The notes under the pieces are model-generated. The model was not told the DNA's origin and did not search any database. It saw only the letters and a program-made list of their open reading frames with translations. From NCBI GenBank assembly GCA_016705545.1, contig JADIYA010000008.1, forward strand, positions 62,001 to 126,000: a stretch of DNA of 64,000 bases, given 5' to 3'. The position numbers were made by a program, and so were the translations under genes. This DNA is from Flavobacteriales bacterium (GTDB lineage Bacteria > Bacteroidota > Bacteroidia > Flavobacteriales_F > PHOS-HE28). Shown piece by piece: positions 27,724 to 36,704 of the stretch (position 1 is the first letter of the stretch; each line of letters starts with the position of its first letter).

Positions 27724-29022
27724 TTACAGGCTCCAGTAGTTCAGGTCCTTGATCTTCTTCCGGAACACGCCCTTCAGGTCCACCAGCACGCCTTTCGGCT
27801 TCAGCATGCTCTTGAACCAGGCTTCGTCCTTGCCGGCGTATTCACTATGGTTCACGGCCACGATGATGGCATCGTACGGGCCTTTCATCTCAGGCGCCAG
27901 TTCGTAGCCGTACTCGTGCTTCACCTCGGCGGCATCGGCGTGCGGGTCGGTCACATCCACCGCGCAGCTGAAGCTCTTGAGCTCGTTCACCACGTCGGCG
28001 ACCTTGCTGTTGCGGATGTCGGTGACGTTCTCCTTGAAGGTGGCGCCCATCACCAGGACGCGCGCATCGGTGGGATTGGTGCCGCTGGCGATCACCTTCT
28101 TCACGGTCTGCTTGGCCACGTAGCCGCCCATGCTATCGTTCACGAAGCGCCCACTGTCGATGATCTGCGCGTGGTAGCCGAGCTCCTTGGCCTTGTACAC
28201 GAGGTAGTAGGGATCCACGCCGATGCAATGGCCGCCCACGAGGCCCGGCTGGAAGCGCAGGAAGTTCCACTTGGTCCCGGCCGCTTCGAGCACATCGTAG
28301 GTGTTGATCCCCATGCGGTTGAAGATGATCGAGAGCTCGTTGGTGAGGGCGATGTTCACGTCGCGCTGCGTGTTCTCGATGATCTTGCTCGCTTCGGCCA
28401 CCTTGATGCTGCTGGCGCGGTGCACGCCGGCCTTCACCACCAGCTCATACACCTGGGCGATGATCTCCGCGCTCTCCGGGTCGCAGCCGCTGCTCACCTT
28501 CACGATGGTCTCGAGCGTGTGCTCCTTGTCGCCGGGGTTGATGCGCTCCGGCGAGTAGCCCACCTTGAAATCGTCCACGAACCTCAGGTTGCTCAAGCGC
28601 TCAAGCAAAGGCACGCAATCCTCTTCGGTGCAGCCCGGGTAAACGGTGCTCTCGTACACCACATAGTCGCCCTTCTTCAGCACCTGGCCCACGGTGCGCG
28701 TGGCGCCCAGCAGCGGACCCAGGTCGGGGATGTTCTGCTGATCGATCGGCGTGGGCACGGCCACGATGAAGAACTCAACGTCCTTCAGGTCCTTGATGTC
28801 CGCGGAGAAGTGGATGTCGCAGCCCTCGAAGTCCTCCGGCGGCAATTCATTGCTCGGATCCTCGCCACGGCGCATCATGTCCACGCGCTTCTGGTTGATG
28901 TCGAAGCCAACCACCTTGATGCGGCGCGCGAAGGCCAAGGCGATCGGGAGCCCTACGTAGCCCAGGCCGATCACGGCGAGCTTGGCTTCCTTCTTCAGCA
29001 GTCGGTCATACAGGTTGTTCAT
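27724..29022 (-). CDS. UDP-N-acetylglucosamine 6-dehydrogenase (WbpA/TviB-like)
   Basis: A 432-residue nucleotide-sugar dehydrogenase that probably oxidises UDP-GlcNAc (or its C4 epimer) to the uronic acid. The NAD motif is GLGYVGLP (19-26), and the catalytic Cys is in GGHCIGVDPYY (near 257-267). It belongs to the WbpA/WbpO/TviB group rather than the UDP-glucose group, judging by the N-terminus and the FQPGLVGGHC context; the exact hexosamine cannot be told from sequence alone. It overlaps the WbpB-like gene by 17 nt, so the two are coupled in the same pathway. Confidence 0.85.
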   Translation of the reverse strand: MNNLYDRLLKKEAKLAVIGLGYVGLPIALAFARRIKVVGFDINQKRVDMMRRGEDPSNELPPEDFEGCDIHFSADIKDLKDVEFFIVAVPTPIDQQNIPDLGPLLGATRTVGQVLKKGDYVVYESTVYPGCTEEDCVPLLERLSNLRFVDDFKVGYSPERINPGDKEHTLETIVKVSSGCDPESAEIIAQVYELVVKAGVHRASSIKVAEASKIIENTQRDVNIALTNELSIIFNRMGINTYDVLEAAGTKWNFLRFQPGLVGGHCIGVDPYYLVYKAKELGYHAQIIDSGRFVNDSMGGYVAKQTVKKVIASGTNPTDARVLVMGATFKENVTDIRNSKVADVVNELKSFSCAVDVTDPHADAAEVKHEYGYELAPEMKGPYDAIIVAVNHSEYAGKDEAWFKSMLKPKGVLVDLKGVFRKKIKDLNYWSL

Positions 29023-30043
29023 CCCTTTTCTCGTAGATGCGTTCGATGATCTCCACCACCTTGAGGCCCTCGAGGGCGTTGGTGGTGAGCGTTGTCCTTC
29101 CTTTCAGCGTGTCCACAACGTTCTCGATGATGAAGCCGTGGTTGTTGGCGCTGCCCTTGTAGGCGCCGTAGTCGTTGGCCGGATTGGTGGGCGCAAGCTC
29201 GGGCATGGTGTAGCCTTCGATGTGGCAATGCTCCACCTGGTCCATGTACTGCCCGCCGATCTTCACGCTGCCTTTGGAGCCGATGATGGTCATGCTGCTC
29301 TCCAGGTTCTTGTCCCACACGGACGTGCTGTAGTTGATGCAGCCCATGCCGCCGTTGCGCAGGCGGAAGCTCACGATGCCGGTGTCCTCGAAGGCGGTGA
29401 GGTCCTGGTGCGCGAAATCGGCGAAGCGGCCCTCGATCTCCGAAATGTCGCCGAAGAGCCAATACAGGATGTCGATGAAGTGGCTGAATTGCGTGAAGAG
29501 CGTTCCGCCATCGAGATCGGAACTGCCTTTCCAGGTGCCGGCCTTGTAATAGCGGGCGTCCCGGTTCCAGTAGCAGTTCACCTGCACCAGGTGGATATCG
29601 CCCAGCAGGCCTTGGTCCACCACGCCCTTGATCCATTGGCTCGGCGGCGAGTACCGGTTCTGCATCACGCCGAACACGGTGCGGTGCATGCGCAGCGCGG
29701 TGTGGATCACCGCTTCGCCGCTGGCTCTGGTGAGGGCCATGGGCTTCTCGCAGACCACGTGCTTGCGCGCCTCGAGGGCCTTGATGCTCTGCTCGGCGTG
29801 CAAACCATTGGGCGTGCAGATGTTCACCACCTCGATGCCAGGCACAGCTGCAAGCATGGCGTCCATATCGGTGAAGAAAGGGGCATCAAGCACCTCGATG
29901 CCAAGCTCACCCTTTGGCCTGGTGTCACACAAGGCCACCAGCTCGCATTCCGGATGCCGCTGGATCATCTCCGCATGCCGCTTGCCGATGTGGCCGCAGC
30001 CCACCACAGCGAACTTGATCTTTTGTTCCAAGGGCGTGGGCAT
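29006..30043 (-). CDS. Gfo/Idh/MocA oxidoreductase, WbpB-like
   Basis: A 345-residue NAD-dependent sugar oxidoreductase. The Rossmann motif GCGHIGKRH (15-23), the family motif CEKPMAL (about 98-104) and a GGGTLF-like region (DGGTLFTQFSHFIDIL) with the catalytic His are visible. In Pseudomonas aeruginosa, WbpB oxidises C3 of UDP-GlcNAcA before amination by WbpE. The neighbours here (WbpA-, WbpD- and WbpE-like) match that pathway. The start codon lies 3 nt after the WbpD-like stop. Confidence 0.85.
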   Translation of the reverse strand: MPTPLEQKIKFAVVGCGHIGKRHAEMIQRHPECELVALCDTRPKGELGIEVLDAPFFTDMDAMLAAVPGIEVVNICTPNGLHAEQSIKALEARKHVVCEKPMALTRASGEAVIHTALRMHRTVFGVMQNRYSPPSQWIKGVVDQGLLGDIHLVQVNCYWNRDARYYKAGTWKGSSDLDGGTLFTQFSHFIDILYWLFGDISEIEGRFADFAHQDLTAFEDTGIVSFRLRNGGMGCINYSTSVWDKNLESSMTIIGSKGSVKIGGQYMDQVEHCHIEGYTMPELAPTNPANDYGAYKGSANNHGFIIENVVDTLKGRTTLTTNALEGLKVVEIIERIYEKRDEQPV

Positions 30044-30046
30044 GGC

Positions 30047-30619
30047 TCAAGCAATGCGCGTCACGCGCCCGCTCTTCAGTTCGTAGCGCTGACCACTCTC
30101 TGGGCATTCTGCCTCACCTGCATCGTTGAACTTCAGCTTGTGTCCGAACTCGCTCATCCAGCCGGTCTGCTTCGCGGGATTGCCTATCACCAGTGCATAG
30201 TCGGGTACTTCCTTCGTCACGACCGCACCGGCGCCGATGAAGGCAAACCGGCCAATGTCATGCCCGCAGATAATGGTGGCATTGGCCCCGATGGAAGCGC
30301 CCTTTTTCACAAGCGTGCGAAGGTATTGGTCCCTCCGGGCCACAGCGCTGCGCGGGTTGATGACGTTGGTGAACACGCACGAAGGTCCGAGGAAGACATC
30401 CTCCTCGCACTCCACGCCGGTATAGATGCTCACGTTGTTCTGCACCTTCACGTTGTTGCCCAGCTTCACGCCGGGGCTCACCACCACGTTCTGGCCGATG
30501 TTGCAACGCTCTCCGATCACGCAGCCGGGCATAAGGTGGGAGAAGTGCCAAATGCGGGTGCCCTCACCGATAGTGCAGCCCTCGTCGATGACGGCGGTGG
30601 GGTGGGCGGTGTAGGGCAT
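30047..30619 (-). CDS. Hexapeptide N-acetyltransferase, WbpD-like
   Basis: A 190-residue left-handed beta-helix acyltransferase with regularly spaced hexapeptides ([38 protein letters not shown]). It likely acetylates the 3-amino group of UDP-GlcNAc3NA to give UDP-GlcNAc(3NAc)A. I start at ATG 30619 ([10 protein letters not shown]), after which all homologous sequence begins; an upstream in-frame ATG at 30682 lies beyond the promoter element at 30652. The 5' leader holds a strong palindrome. Confidence 0.88.
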   Translation of the reverse strand: MPYTAHPTAVIDEGCTIGEGTRIWHFSHLMPGCVIGERCNIGQNVVVSPGVKLGNNVKVQNNVSIYTGVECEEDVFLGPSCVFTNVINPRSAVARRDQYLRTLVKKGASIGANATIICGHDIGRFAFIGAGAVVTKEVPDYALVIGNPAKQTGWMSEFGHKLKFNDAGEAECPESGQRYELKSGRVTRIA

Positions 30620-30628
30620 GGAGATGGA

Positions 30629-30647
30629 CCTGCCTGCCGCAGGCAGG
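30629..30647. repeat. Palindrome CCTGCCTG-ccg-CAGGCAGG in wbpD leader
   Basis: A perfect 8-bp inverted repeat with a 3-base loop, 9 nt before the WbpD-like ATG and downstream of the -7 element. It could be an operator or a leader hairpin. Confidence 0.55.
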
Positions 30648-30651
30648 GCCG

Positions 30652-30659
30652 CGAATGTA
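30652..30659 (-). promoter_or_regulatory. -7-like element before WbpD-like gene
   Basis: TACATTCG on the minus strand, 32 nt before the start. Together with the opposing small gene at 30697 it suggests a separate transcript for the WbpD-B-A genes. Confidence 0.45.
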
Positions 30660-30696
30660 CCGAAGGCAACTATCTTCGGCACGAAGCCTTAATCGC

Positions 30697-30921
30697 ATGG
30701 ATGTCAATGAAATACGCCGAACGTGGAGGCGGTTGATTTGGCCGTTCGCGATTGGCCTGCTGCTCCTCTTTTGCGGAGTGCTCTTCAATAGCCTTGGTAG
30801 CAACCGCCCTACACCTCAGACACTGAGTCTCCTTATCGGCGTGTTTGGGACGATGCTTTCGCTCTTCACGGGGCACAAAATGTTCAAGTTCCACCGCTGG
30901 CTGCAGGAAAAGGAACGATGA
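30697..30921 (+). CDS. Small two-helix membrane protein, unknown
   Basis: A 74-residue protein with two hydrophobic helices (about 13-32 and 42-60), a basic N-terminus (MDVNEIRRTWRRLIW) and a charged C-terminus (KFHRWLQEKER). I do not recognise the family. It is the only plus-strand gene inside the minus-strand sugar cluster, its stop codon 6 nt from the convergent UDP-glucuronate decarboxylase stop. The ATG at 30697 is preferred over an upstream non-ATG start at 30655 because the latter would overlap the divergent promoter. Confidence 0.65.
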   Translation: MDVNEIRRTWRRLIWPFAIGLLLLFCGVLFNSLGSNRPTPQTLSLLIGVFGTMLSLFTGHKMFKFHRWLQEKER

Positions 30922-30927
30922 GGATTC

Positions 30928-31920
30928 CTACTTCCTCACATACCCCTCGAAGCTGAAGTGCTCCTTTTCGTTCAGCTCTTCCTCGGTGAGTGACTTGAAG
31001 TAGTCGTAGGTGATCTTCAGGCCCTCGGCGCGCGCCACCCTCGGCTCCCAGCCGAGCAGCTTCCTCGCCAGCGTGATATCCGGCTGTCGCTGCATGGGAT
31101 CATCCTGCGGCAGGGGCTTGTACACCACTTTCTGCGTAGTGCCGGTGAGCTTGATGATTTCCTCAGCGAACTGCGCGATGGTGATCTCGCTGGGGTTACC
31201 GACGTTCACCGGACCGGCGTAATCGCTGAGCAAGAGACGGTAGATGCCTTCCACCAGGTCGTCCACGTAGCAGAAGCTGCGGGTCTGCGAGCCGTCGCCG
31301 AACACGGACAGGTCCTCGCCGCGCAGCGCCTGGCCGATGAAAGCGGGCAGCACGCGGCCGTCGTTCAAGCGCATGCGCGGGCCATAGGTGTTGAAGATGC
31401 GCACGATGCGCGTCTCCAGCCCGTGGTAGGTGTGGTAGGCCATGGTGATGGCCTCCTGGAAGCGCTTGGCTTCGTCGTACACGCCGCGCGGACCGATGGG
31501 ATTCACGTGGCCCCAATAGTCCTCGGTCTGCGGATGCACCTGCGGGTCGCCGTACACCTCGCTGGTGCTGGCTACAAGGATGCGCGCGCCCTTCGCCTTG
31601 GCAAGGCCGAGCAGATTGTGCGTGCCCAGCGAACTCACCTTCAAGGTCTGGATCGGGATCTTCAGGTAATCGATCGGCGAGGCCGGTGAAGCGAAGTGCA
31701 GGATGTACTTCAGCTCACCAGGCACATGCACGAACTTGGAGACATCGTGGTTGTAGAATTCGAAGTCCTCGCGCTTGAAGAGGTGCTCGATGTTCTTCAG
31801 CCGTCCGGTGATCAGGTTATCCATCCCGACCACGTGGTAGCCCTCCTTCAGGAAGCGGTCGCAGAGGTGCGAGCCGAGGAAACCGGCAGCACCGGTGATG
31901 AGGACTCGTTCGCGTTGCAT
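30928..31920 (-). CDS. UDP-glucuronate decarboxylase (UDP-xylose synthase)
   Basis: A 330-residue extended short-chain dehydrogenase. It converts UDP-glucuronate to UDP-xylose. The motif [14 protein letters not shown] (10-23) binds [12 protein letters not shown] (about 118-126), YDEAKRF (about 148-154) and FNTYGPRM are characteristic of the UXS family, including the catalytic Tyr-x3-Lys. UDP-glucose dehydrogenase lies immediately upstream, which supplies the substrate, so the two genes form a two-step route. Confidence 0.93.
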   Translation of the reverse strand: MQRERVLITGAAGFLGSHLCDRFLKEGYHVVGMDNLITGRLKNIEHLFKREDFEFYNHDVSKFVHVPGELKYILHFASPASPIDYLKIPIQTLKVSSLGTHNLLGLAKAKGARILVASTSEVYGDPQVHPQTEDYWGHVNPIGPRGVYDEAKRFQEAITMAYHTYHGLETRIVRIFNTYGPRMRLNDGRVLPAFIGQALRGEDLSVFGDGSQTRSFCYVDDLVEGIYRLLLSDYAGPVNVGNPSEITIAQFAEEIIKLTGTTQKVVYKPLPQDDPMQRQPDITLARKLLGWEPRVARAEGLKITYDYFKSLTEEELNEKEHFSFEGYVRK

Positions 31921-31929
31921 GAGCAGAGA

Positions 31930-32012
31930 ATTAGATGATCAGAGCATCAGGAAATGGAATCGCACTCCTCCACCGATCATCTGATTGCCAGATCATCTGA
32001 TCTTCTGATCGG
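31930..32012. repeat. Intergenic inverted repeat, CAGATGATC type
   Basis: The 95-bp gap between the decarboxylase and UDP-glucose dehydrogenase genes has AGATGATCAGA on the left and GATCATCTGAT, twice, on the right. The arms are complementary over 9-11 bp. It resembles in size and position the other intergenic palindromes of this window but has a different core sequence. Confidence 0.6.
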
Positions 32013-32015
32013 CAT

Positions 32016-33347
32016 TCAGGCGTTCGCCTTTACGCGCACGTTCACAGGCTGTCGACCCACGCTCACGTACTGGAATCCGAGCTTCTCCATCTCATCCAAG
32101 TCGTAGAGGTTGCGGCCGTCGAAGATCACCTTCTCCTTGAGCAGTTCCGCCACGCGCTTGAAATCAGGCGTGCGGAACAAGGCCCACTCCGTGGCGATGA
32201 TCAAGGCATCAGCGCCCTTCAGCGCTTCGTACTCATCGGCAGCGAATGCGATGCTGTTGCCCACCTGCTTCTTCACATTGGGCATGGCTTCGGGATCGAA
32301 GGCGGTGACGCTCGCTCCGGCCTTCAGCAGCGCATCGATCATGTACAGCGCCGGTGCCTCGCGTATATCGTCCGTGTCGGGCTTGAAGGCCAGGCCCCAC
32401 AAGGCGAAGCGCTTGCCCTTGAGATCGCCATAGTGCTTAGTGATCTTGGGGATGATGGAGGTCTTCTGATCCTCGTTCACCTCCATCACCGCCTTGATGA
32501 TCTGGAACTCGTAGCCCGCATCGTTGCCGCTCTTGGCCAGCGCCTGCACGTCCTTGGGGAAGCAGCTGCCGCCGTAGCCGATGCCGGGGAAGAGGAAGCG
32601 CTTGCCGATGCGGCTGTCGGTGCCGATGCCGATGCGCACCTTGTCCACGTCGGCGCCCACGCGCTCGCAGAAGTTCGCGATCTCGTTCATGAACGTGATC
32701 TTGGTGGCGAGGAAGGCGTTGGCGGCGTACTTGGTCAATTCCGCGCTGCGCTCATCCATGAAGATGATCGGATTCCCTTGTCGCACGAAGGGCTTGTAGA
32801 GGTCCTCCATCACTTTCTGCGCACGAGGACTGCTGGTGCCTACCACAACGCGATCAGGCTTCAGGAAGTCATCCACGGCGAAGCCTTCACGCAGGAACTC
32901 CGGATTGCTCACCACGTCGAACAGGTCCGCTTTGGCGTGCTTGGCCAGGGCGGCATGCACCTTCTCCGAAGTGCCCACGGGCACGGTGCTCTTGTCCACG
33001 ATCACTTTATAATCGGTGATGATCTTCCCCAGGTCATCAGCCACGCCCAGCACGTACTTCAGGTCGGCGCTGCCGTCTTCGCCGGGCGGCGTCGGTAAGG
33101 CGAGGAAGATGATCTGCGCGTCCTTGATGGCGCTAGCCAGGTCGGTGGTGAAATGCAGTCGGCCCTGACGGATGTTGCGCTCGAAGAGCACATCGAGGTG
33201 GGGCTCGTAGATGGGCACTTTGCCATCCTTCATCATCTGCACCTTGTTCGCGTCGATGTCCACGCAGATCACGTGGTTGCCGGTCTCGGCGAAGCAGGTT
33301 CCTGTCACGAGGCCTACGTATCCTGTTCCTACTACTGCGATGTTCAT
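32016..33347 (-). CDS. ugd: UDP-glucose 6-dehydrogenase
   Basis: A 443-residue enzyme converting UDP-glucose to UDP-glucuronate with two NAD+. The NAD motif GTGYVGLVTGTCFAE (7-21), VDKSTVPVGT (about 117-126), NPEFLREG (about 147-154) and GYGGSCFPKD (about 254-263) with the catalytic Cys are all present. It feeds the UDP-glucuronate decarboxylase next to it. Confidence 0.96.
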   Translation of the reverse strand: MNIAVVGTGYVGLVTGTCFAETGNHVICVDIDANKVQMMKDGKVPIYEPHLDVLFERNIRQGRLHFTTDLASAIKDAQIIFLALPTPPGEDGSADLKYVLGVADDLGKIITDYKVIVDKSTVPVGTSEKVHAALAKHAKADLFDVVSNPEFLREGFAVDDFLKPDRVVVGTSSPRAQKVMEDLYKPFVRQGNPIIFMDERSAELTKYAANAFLATKITFMNEIANFCERVGADVDKVRIGIGTDSRIGKRFLFPGIGYGGSCFPKDVQALAKSGNDAGYEFQIIKAVMEVNEDQKTSIIPKITKHYGDLKGKRFALWGLAFKPDTDDIREAPALYMIDALLKAGASVTAFDPEAMPNVKKQVGNSIAFAADEYEALKGADALIIATEWALFRTPDFKRVAELLKEKVIFDGRNLYDLDEMEKLGFQYVSVGRQPVNVRVKANA

Positions 33348-33391
33348 GGGGTGATGGTGGTCGGGGCCGGAAAATTCCGGCCCGCACTGAT

Positions 33392-34540
33392 CTATTGGTT
33401 GAAGAAGTTCCTCACGGAGGAAGTGATGTGCGCCAGCTGCTGCTCGTCGAGCTCGGTGCTCATGGGCATTGAGAGCACCTCGTGGGTGATGGATTCGGTC
33501 ACGGGCAATGATCCTTCCGCGAAGCGGGCGGTCTTGTACGCGTTCTGCAGGTGGCAGGGTACAGGGTAGTAGATCATGGCCGGCACGCCGCGCTTCTCAA
33601 GATGTTCCTTGAGGGCGTCACGCTTACCACCAGCCACCCTCAGCGTGTATTGATGGAATACATGGGAACTGCTCTTGCTCCGCTCAGGGATGCTGAGTCC
33701 AGGGATGCTCGAGAACGCTGCATCGTATGCGGAAGCCGCGCGGTTGCGCGCCGCTGCATAGGCATCCAGCCTACGCAGCTTGATCCTCAGGATGGCGGCC
33801 TGCATGCTGTCCAAGCGGCTGTTCACGCCCACCACTTCGTGGTAGTAGCGCACATCGCTGCCATGATTGCACACGCGGCGGATCCTCTTCGCCAGCTCAT
33901 CGTCGTTGGTGAAGATGGCCCCGCCATCGCCGTAGCAGCCCAGGTTCTTGCTGGGGAAGAAGCTGGTGGTGCCGATGTGGCCGATGGTGCCTGCTTTCTT
34001 CGTAGTGCCGTTGCTGAAGGTGTAGTCGCTTCCGATCGCCTGGCAATTATCCTCGATCACGGAGAGGCCGTGCTCCTTGGCGATGGCCATGATCGGCTCC
34101 ATGTCCGCGCTTTGCCCGAAGAGGTGCACGGGCACGATGGCCTTGGTCCTCGGCGTGATCTTGCGCTTGATGTCTACCGGGTCGATGTTGAAGGTGCCGG
34201 GCTGTACATCGGCGAACACGGGCGTGAGGCCCAAGAGGCCGATCACTTCCACCGTGGCCACGAAGGTGAACGATGCGGTGATCACTTCATCACCCGGCTT
34301 CAGGTCCAGCGCCATCATGGCGATCTGCAGCGCATCGGTGCCGTTTGCGCAGCCGATGGCGTGCTTCGCGCCGAGGTAGGTCGAAAGTTCCTTCTCAAGA
34401 TCCTTCACCTCAGGGCCGTTGATGAAGGCGGCCGTCTCCATCACGCGCAGCACTGCGGCATCCACCTCCCCTTTGATCGCGTGATACTGGCTCACCAGAT
34501 CCACCATCTGGATCGGCTTCATCGGGGTCTTGGTCTGCAT
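33392..34540 (-). CDS. DegT/DnrJ/EryC1 sugar aminotransferase, WbpE-like
   Basis: A 382-residue PLP-dependent aminotransferase. The substrate and cofactor motifs GCANGTDALQIAMMAL, EDNCQAIGSDY and SFFPSKNLGCYGDGGA, with the PLP Lys in PSKNLG, are typical of the DegT family. Together with the WbpA/B/D-like genes it is the likely transaminase making UDP-GlcNAc3NA. I start at ATG 34540 (MQTKTPMKPIQMVDL); ATG 34522 is an alternative. It is the first gene of the minus-strand sugar cluster. Confidence 0.88.
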   Translation of the reverse strand: MQTKTPMKPIQMVDLVSQYHAIKGEVDAAVLRVMETAAFINGPEVKDLEKELSTYLGAKHAIGCANGTDALQIAMMALDLKPGDEVITASFTFVATVEVIGLLGLTPVFADVQPGTFNIDPVDIKRKITPRTKAIVPVHLFGQSADMEPIMAIAKEHGLSVIEDNCQAIGSDYTFSNGTTKKAGTIGHIGTTSFFPSKNLGCYGDGGAIFTNDDELAKRIRRVCNHGSDVRYYHEVVGVNSRLDSMQAAILRIKLRRLDAYAAARNRAASAYDAAFSSIPGLSIPERSKSSSHVFHQYTLRVAGGKRDALKEHLEKRGVPAMIYYPVPCHLQNAYKTARFAEGSLPVTESITHEVLSMPMSTELDEQQLAHITSSVRNFFNQ

Positions 34541-34567
34541 GCGTGCCGTGTTCGGTGAAAGCGGCGC

Positions 34568-34575
34568 CGAAGATA
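34568..34575 (-). promoter_or_regulatory. -7-like element before WbpE-like gene
   Basis: TATCTTCG on the minus strand, 27 nt before ATG 34540, back to back with the plus-strand element at 34631. Confidence 0.45.
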
Positions 34576-34630
34576 GAGCGCGACCGTTGCCAGCAGCGCC
34601 GCGCGAACAAGCGCCCGCCTCAGTCCGCGC

Positions 34631-34638
34631 TACTTTCG
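34631..34638 (+). promoter_or_regulatory. -7 element of outer-membrane protein-waaA operon
   Basis: TACTTTCG, 29 nt before the ATG at 34668; the same octamer precedes several other genes in the window. Confidence 0.5.
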
Positions 34639-34667
34639 CCGCACGCTTCCCGGCACCTCCCCACCGC

Positions 34668-35417
34668 ATGCGCGTCCTCCTGCTCCCAATGGTCCTCCTT
34701 CATGCTGCAGCATGCGCGCAGGAACTGAAGAGCATCCATCAGGCGGCCATCCCCTTGGTCAGCGTGCAAGTGGGCTATGCGCACCAGTGGCCTGGCGGCG
34801 ACCTGGCCTCGCGCTTCCGCGATAACAGCAACCTGGGACTTGGCGTTTGGCGCAAGGGCGAATCACAATGGCTGGTCGGGGTCGAAGGCAGTTTCCTATT
34901 CGGCAACAAGGTGATCGAGCCGGGCATCCTGAGCAATGTGATCAATAGTGCCGGACAGGTGCTTGACCAGGACGGCGTCATGGCTGATGTGTTCTTGTTC
35001 CAGCGCGGTTGGACGGTGTTCGGCGTGGGCGGCAAGCTGCTGCCGGTGATCGGTCCCAACCCCAATAGCGGCCTGGTGCTGAAAGCAGGCGTCGGCTACA
35101 TGCGCCATAAGGTGCGGGTGCAGACGCAGAAGAACGTTGTGCCGCAGCTCGAGGACGACTATCTCGAAGGCTATGACCGCCTCAGCGCCGGGCCCGCCGC
35201 TTTAGGCTACCTAGGCTATCAGCACTTCGGAAAGCGGCGCTTCGTGAACTACCACATCGGTGCGGAGGTCATGGCCGGGTTCACGCAGCCGTTGCGCGCT
35301 TTCAACTTCGACACGGAACAGCCCAACAGTGGCAATCGCTTCGACCTGCTCACTGGGATCCGCGCCGGACTGAGCCTGCCGATCTACCGCAAGCCCGACG
35401 AGAAGTTCCGCTATTGA
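34668..35417 (+). CDS. Outer-membrane beta-barrel-like protein, unknown
   Basis: A 249-residue exported protein with a signal peptide (MRVLLLPMVLLHAAACAQ). The mature part alternates short hydrophobic and polar strands with glycine (VSVQVGYAHQWPGGDLA, LGLGVWRKGES, VLKAGVGYMRHKV) and ends in an aromatic residue, as in small outer-membrane barrels. I do not recognise a named family. ATG 34668 fits the signal peptide. Its stop codon directly abuts the waaA start, suggesting joint expression and a role in the outer membrane. Confidence 0.75.
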   Translation: MRVLLLPMVLLHAAACAQELKSIHQAAIPLVSVQVGYAHQWPGGDLASRFRDNSNLGLGVWRKGESQWLVGVEGSFLFGNKVIEPGILSNVINSAGQVLDQDGVMADVFLFQRGWTVFGVGGKLLPVIGPNPNSGLVLKAGVGYMRHKVRVQTQKNVVPQLEDDYLEGYDRLSAGPAALGYLGYQHFGKRRFVNYHIGAEVMAGFTQPLRAFNFDTEQPNSGNRFDLLTGIRAGLSLPIYRKPDEKFRY

Positions 35418-36704
35418 ATGGCCACCCTCCTCCATCTGGGCGTTGGGCTCTATCATCTCCTGATCCGCGCAGCGGCGCTCTTCTCGCCGAAGGCGAAGGC
35501 TTGGGTCAACGGCCGCAAAGGCATCTGGGAACGCCTTTCGAAGAAACGCGATGCGCTGCAAGGATGCATCTGGATGCACTGCGCGAGCGTGGGCGAATTC
35601 GAGCAAGGCCTGCCGGTGCTCGAGGCCCTGAGGCGTGATCGGCCCGAAGCTCCGGTGCTGATCACCTTCTTCAGCCCAAGCGGCTACGAAGCGCGGAAGG
35701 GCTTTTCATGGGCCACGCATGTCGATTACCTCCCAGCGGATGGACGACGGAACGCGGAACGATTCCTTGAGCTGGTCCAACCGAGCCTTGTGCTCTGGGT
35801 GAAGTACGAGTTCTGGCCGTGCTGGCTCATGGGCCTCCGATCGCATTCCATTCCAACGTATCTGATCTCCGGGATCTTCAGGCCGGAACAGGCCTTCTTC
35901 CGCTGGTACGGTGCAGCGCACCGGTCCATGCTGCGCTGCTTCACCCGCATCTTCGTGCAGGATGTACGATCACGCGCATTGCTCCAAAGCATAAGAATCG
36001 ACGACGTCACGGTGAGCGGCGATACACGATTCGACCGCGTGGATGCGATCGCTCGAGAGGGCGCGCGTTTGCCGATCGGCCAAGCCTTTCACCGCGCCAT
36101 GGATGCGCCCGTGCTGATCGCTGGCAGCACCTGGCCTGCGGATGAGGCCGTGATCGCGGAAGCGCTGCGCACCATGCCCAATGCACCGCGATTGACGATT
36201 GCACCGCATGAGCCCTCGCCTGCTTCCTTGCGCAGGATAGAACAGCGAATGCAGCGCCCCGTGGTGCGCTGGAGCGAACTGGAAGCGATGCTGCACGGCG
36301 TCTCGGCAGCTCAATCGCATGCCGCGTCACCGGATGAGGACCCGCTCTTCGCGCGCACCTTGCTGGTCGACCGGATGGGCATCCTTGCGCGCTTGTACCA
36401 GCATGCTGACATTGCATACGTCGGCGGCGGCTTCGGCGATGGCATACACAGCATCCTCGAAGCGGCGGCCTGGGGCAAACCGGTGGTCTTCGGGCCGCGC
36501 CACACCAAGTTCGCCGAGGCTGCAGGCCTGATCGAGGCGGGCGGCGGCTTCGAGGTGCGCAACGCGGAGCAACTGCGCGCAGTGCTCAAGCGGCTGCTGG
36601 CGGACCGTTCAGCGCGCGACGCTGCGGCGGCTGCGGCGCTCGGCTATGTGCGCGACCGTGTGGGTGCTACGGCGCGCATCACAAGCGGCATCGATGCAGC
36701 CTGA
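35418..36704 (+). CDS. waaA: 3-deoxy-D-manno-octulosonic acid (Kdo) transferase
   Basis: A 428-residue GT30-type glycosyltransferase that adds Kdo to lipid A at the inner face of the cytoplasmic membrane. After an N-terminal hydrophobic segment comes WMHCASVGEFEQG with the conserved catalytic Glu; KYEFWPCWL, SGIFRPEQ, GSTWPADE, VGGGFGDGIHSILE and GKPVVFGPRHTKFAEA are family motifs. This shows the organism makes Kdo-containing LPS. It starts on the base after the preceding stop codon and converges without gap on the gene at 36705. Confidence 0.94.
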   Translation: MATLLHLGVGLYHLLIRAAALFSPKAKAWVNGRKGIWERLSKKRDALQGCIWMHCASVGEFEQGLPVLEALRRDRPEAPVLITFFSPSGYEARKGFSWATHVDYLPADGRRNAERFLELVQPSLVLWVKYEFWPCWLMGLRSHSIPTYLISGIFRPEQAFFRWYGAAHRSMLRCFTRIFVQDVRSRALLQSIRIDDVTVSGDTRFDRVDAIAREGARLPIGQAFHRAMDAPVLIAGSTWPADEAVIAEALRTMPNAPRLTIAPHEPSPASLRRIEQRMQRPVVRWSELEAMLHGVSAAQSHAASPDEDPLFARTLLVDRMGILARLYQHADIAYVGGGFGDGIHSILEAAAWGKPVVFGPRHTKFAEAAGLIEAGGGFEVRNAEQLRAVLKRLLADRSARDAAAAAALGYVRDRVGATARITSGIDAA

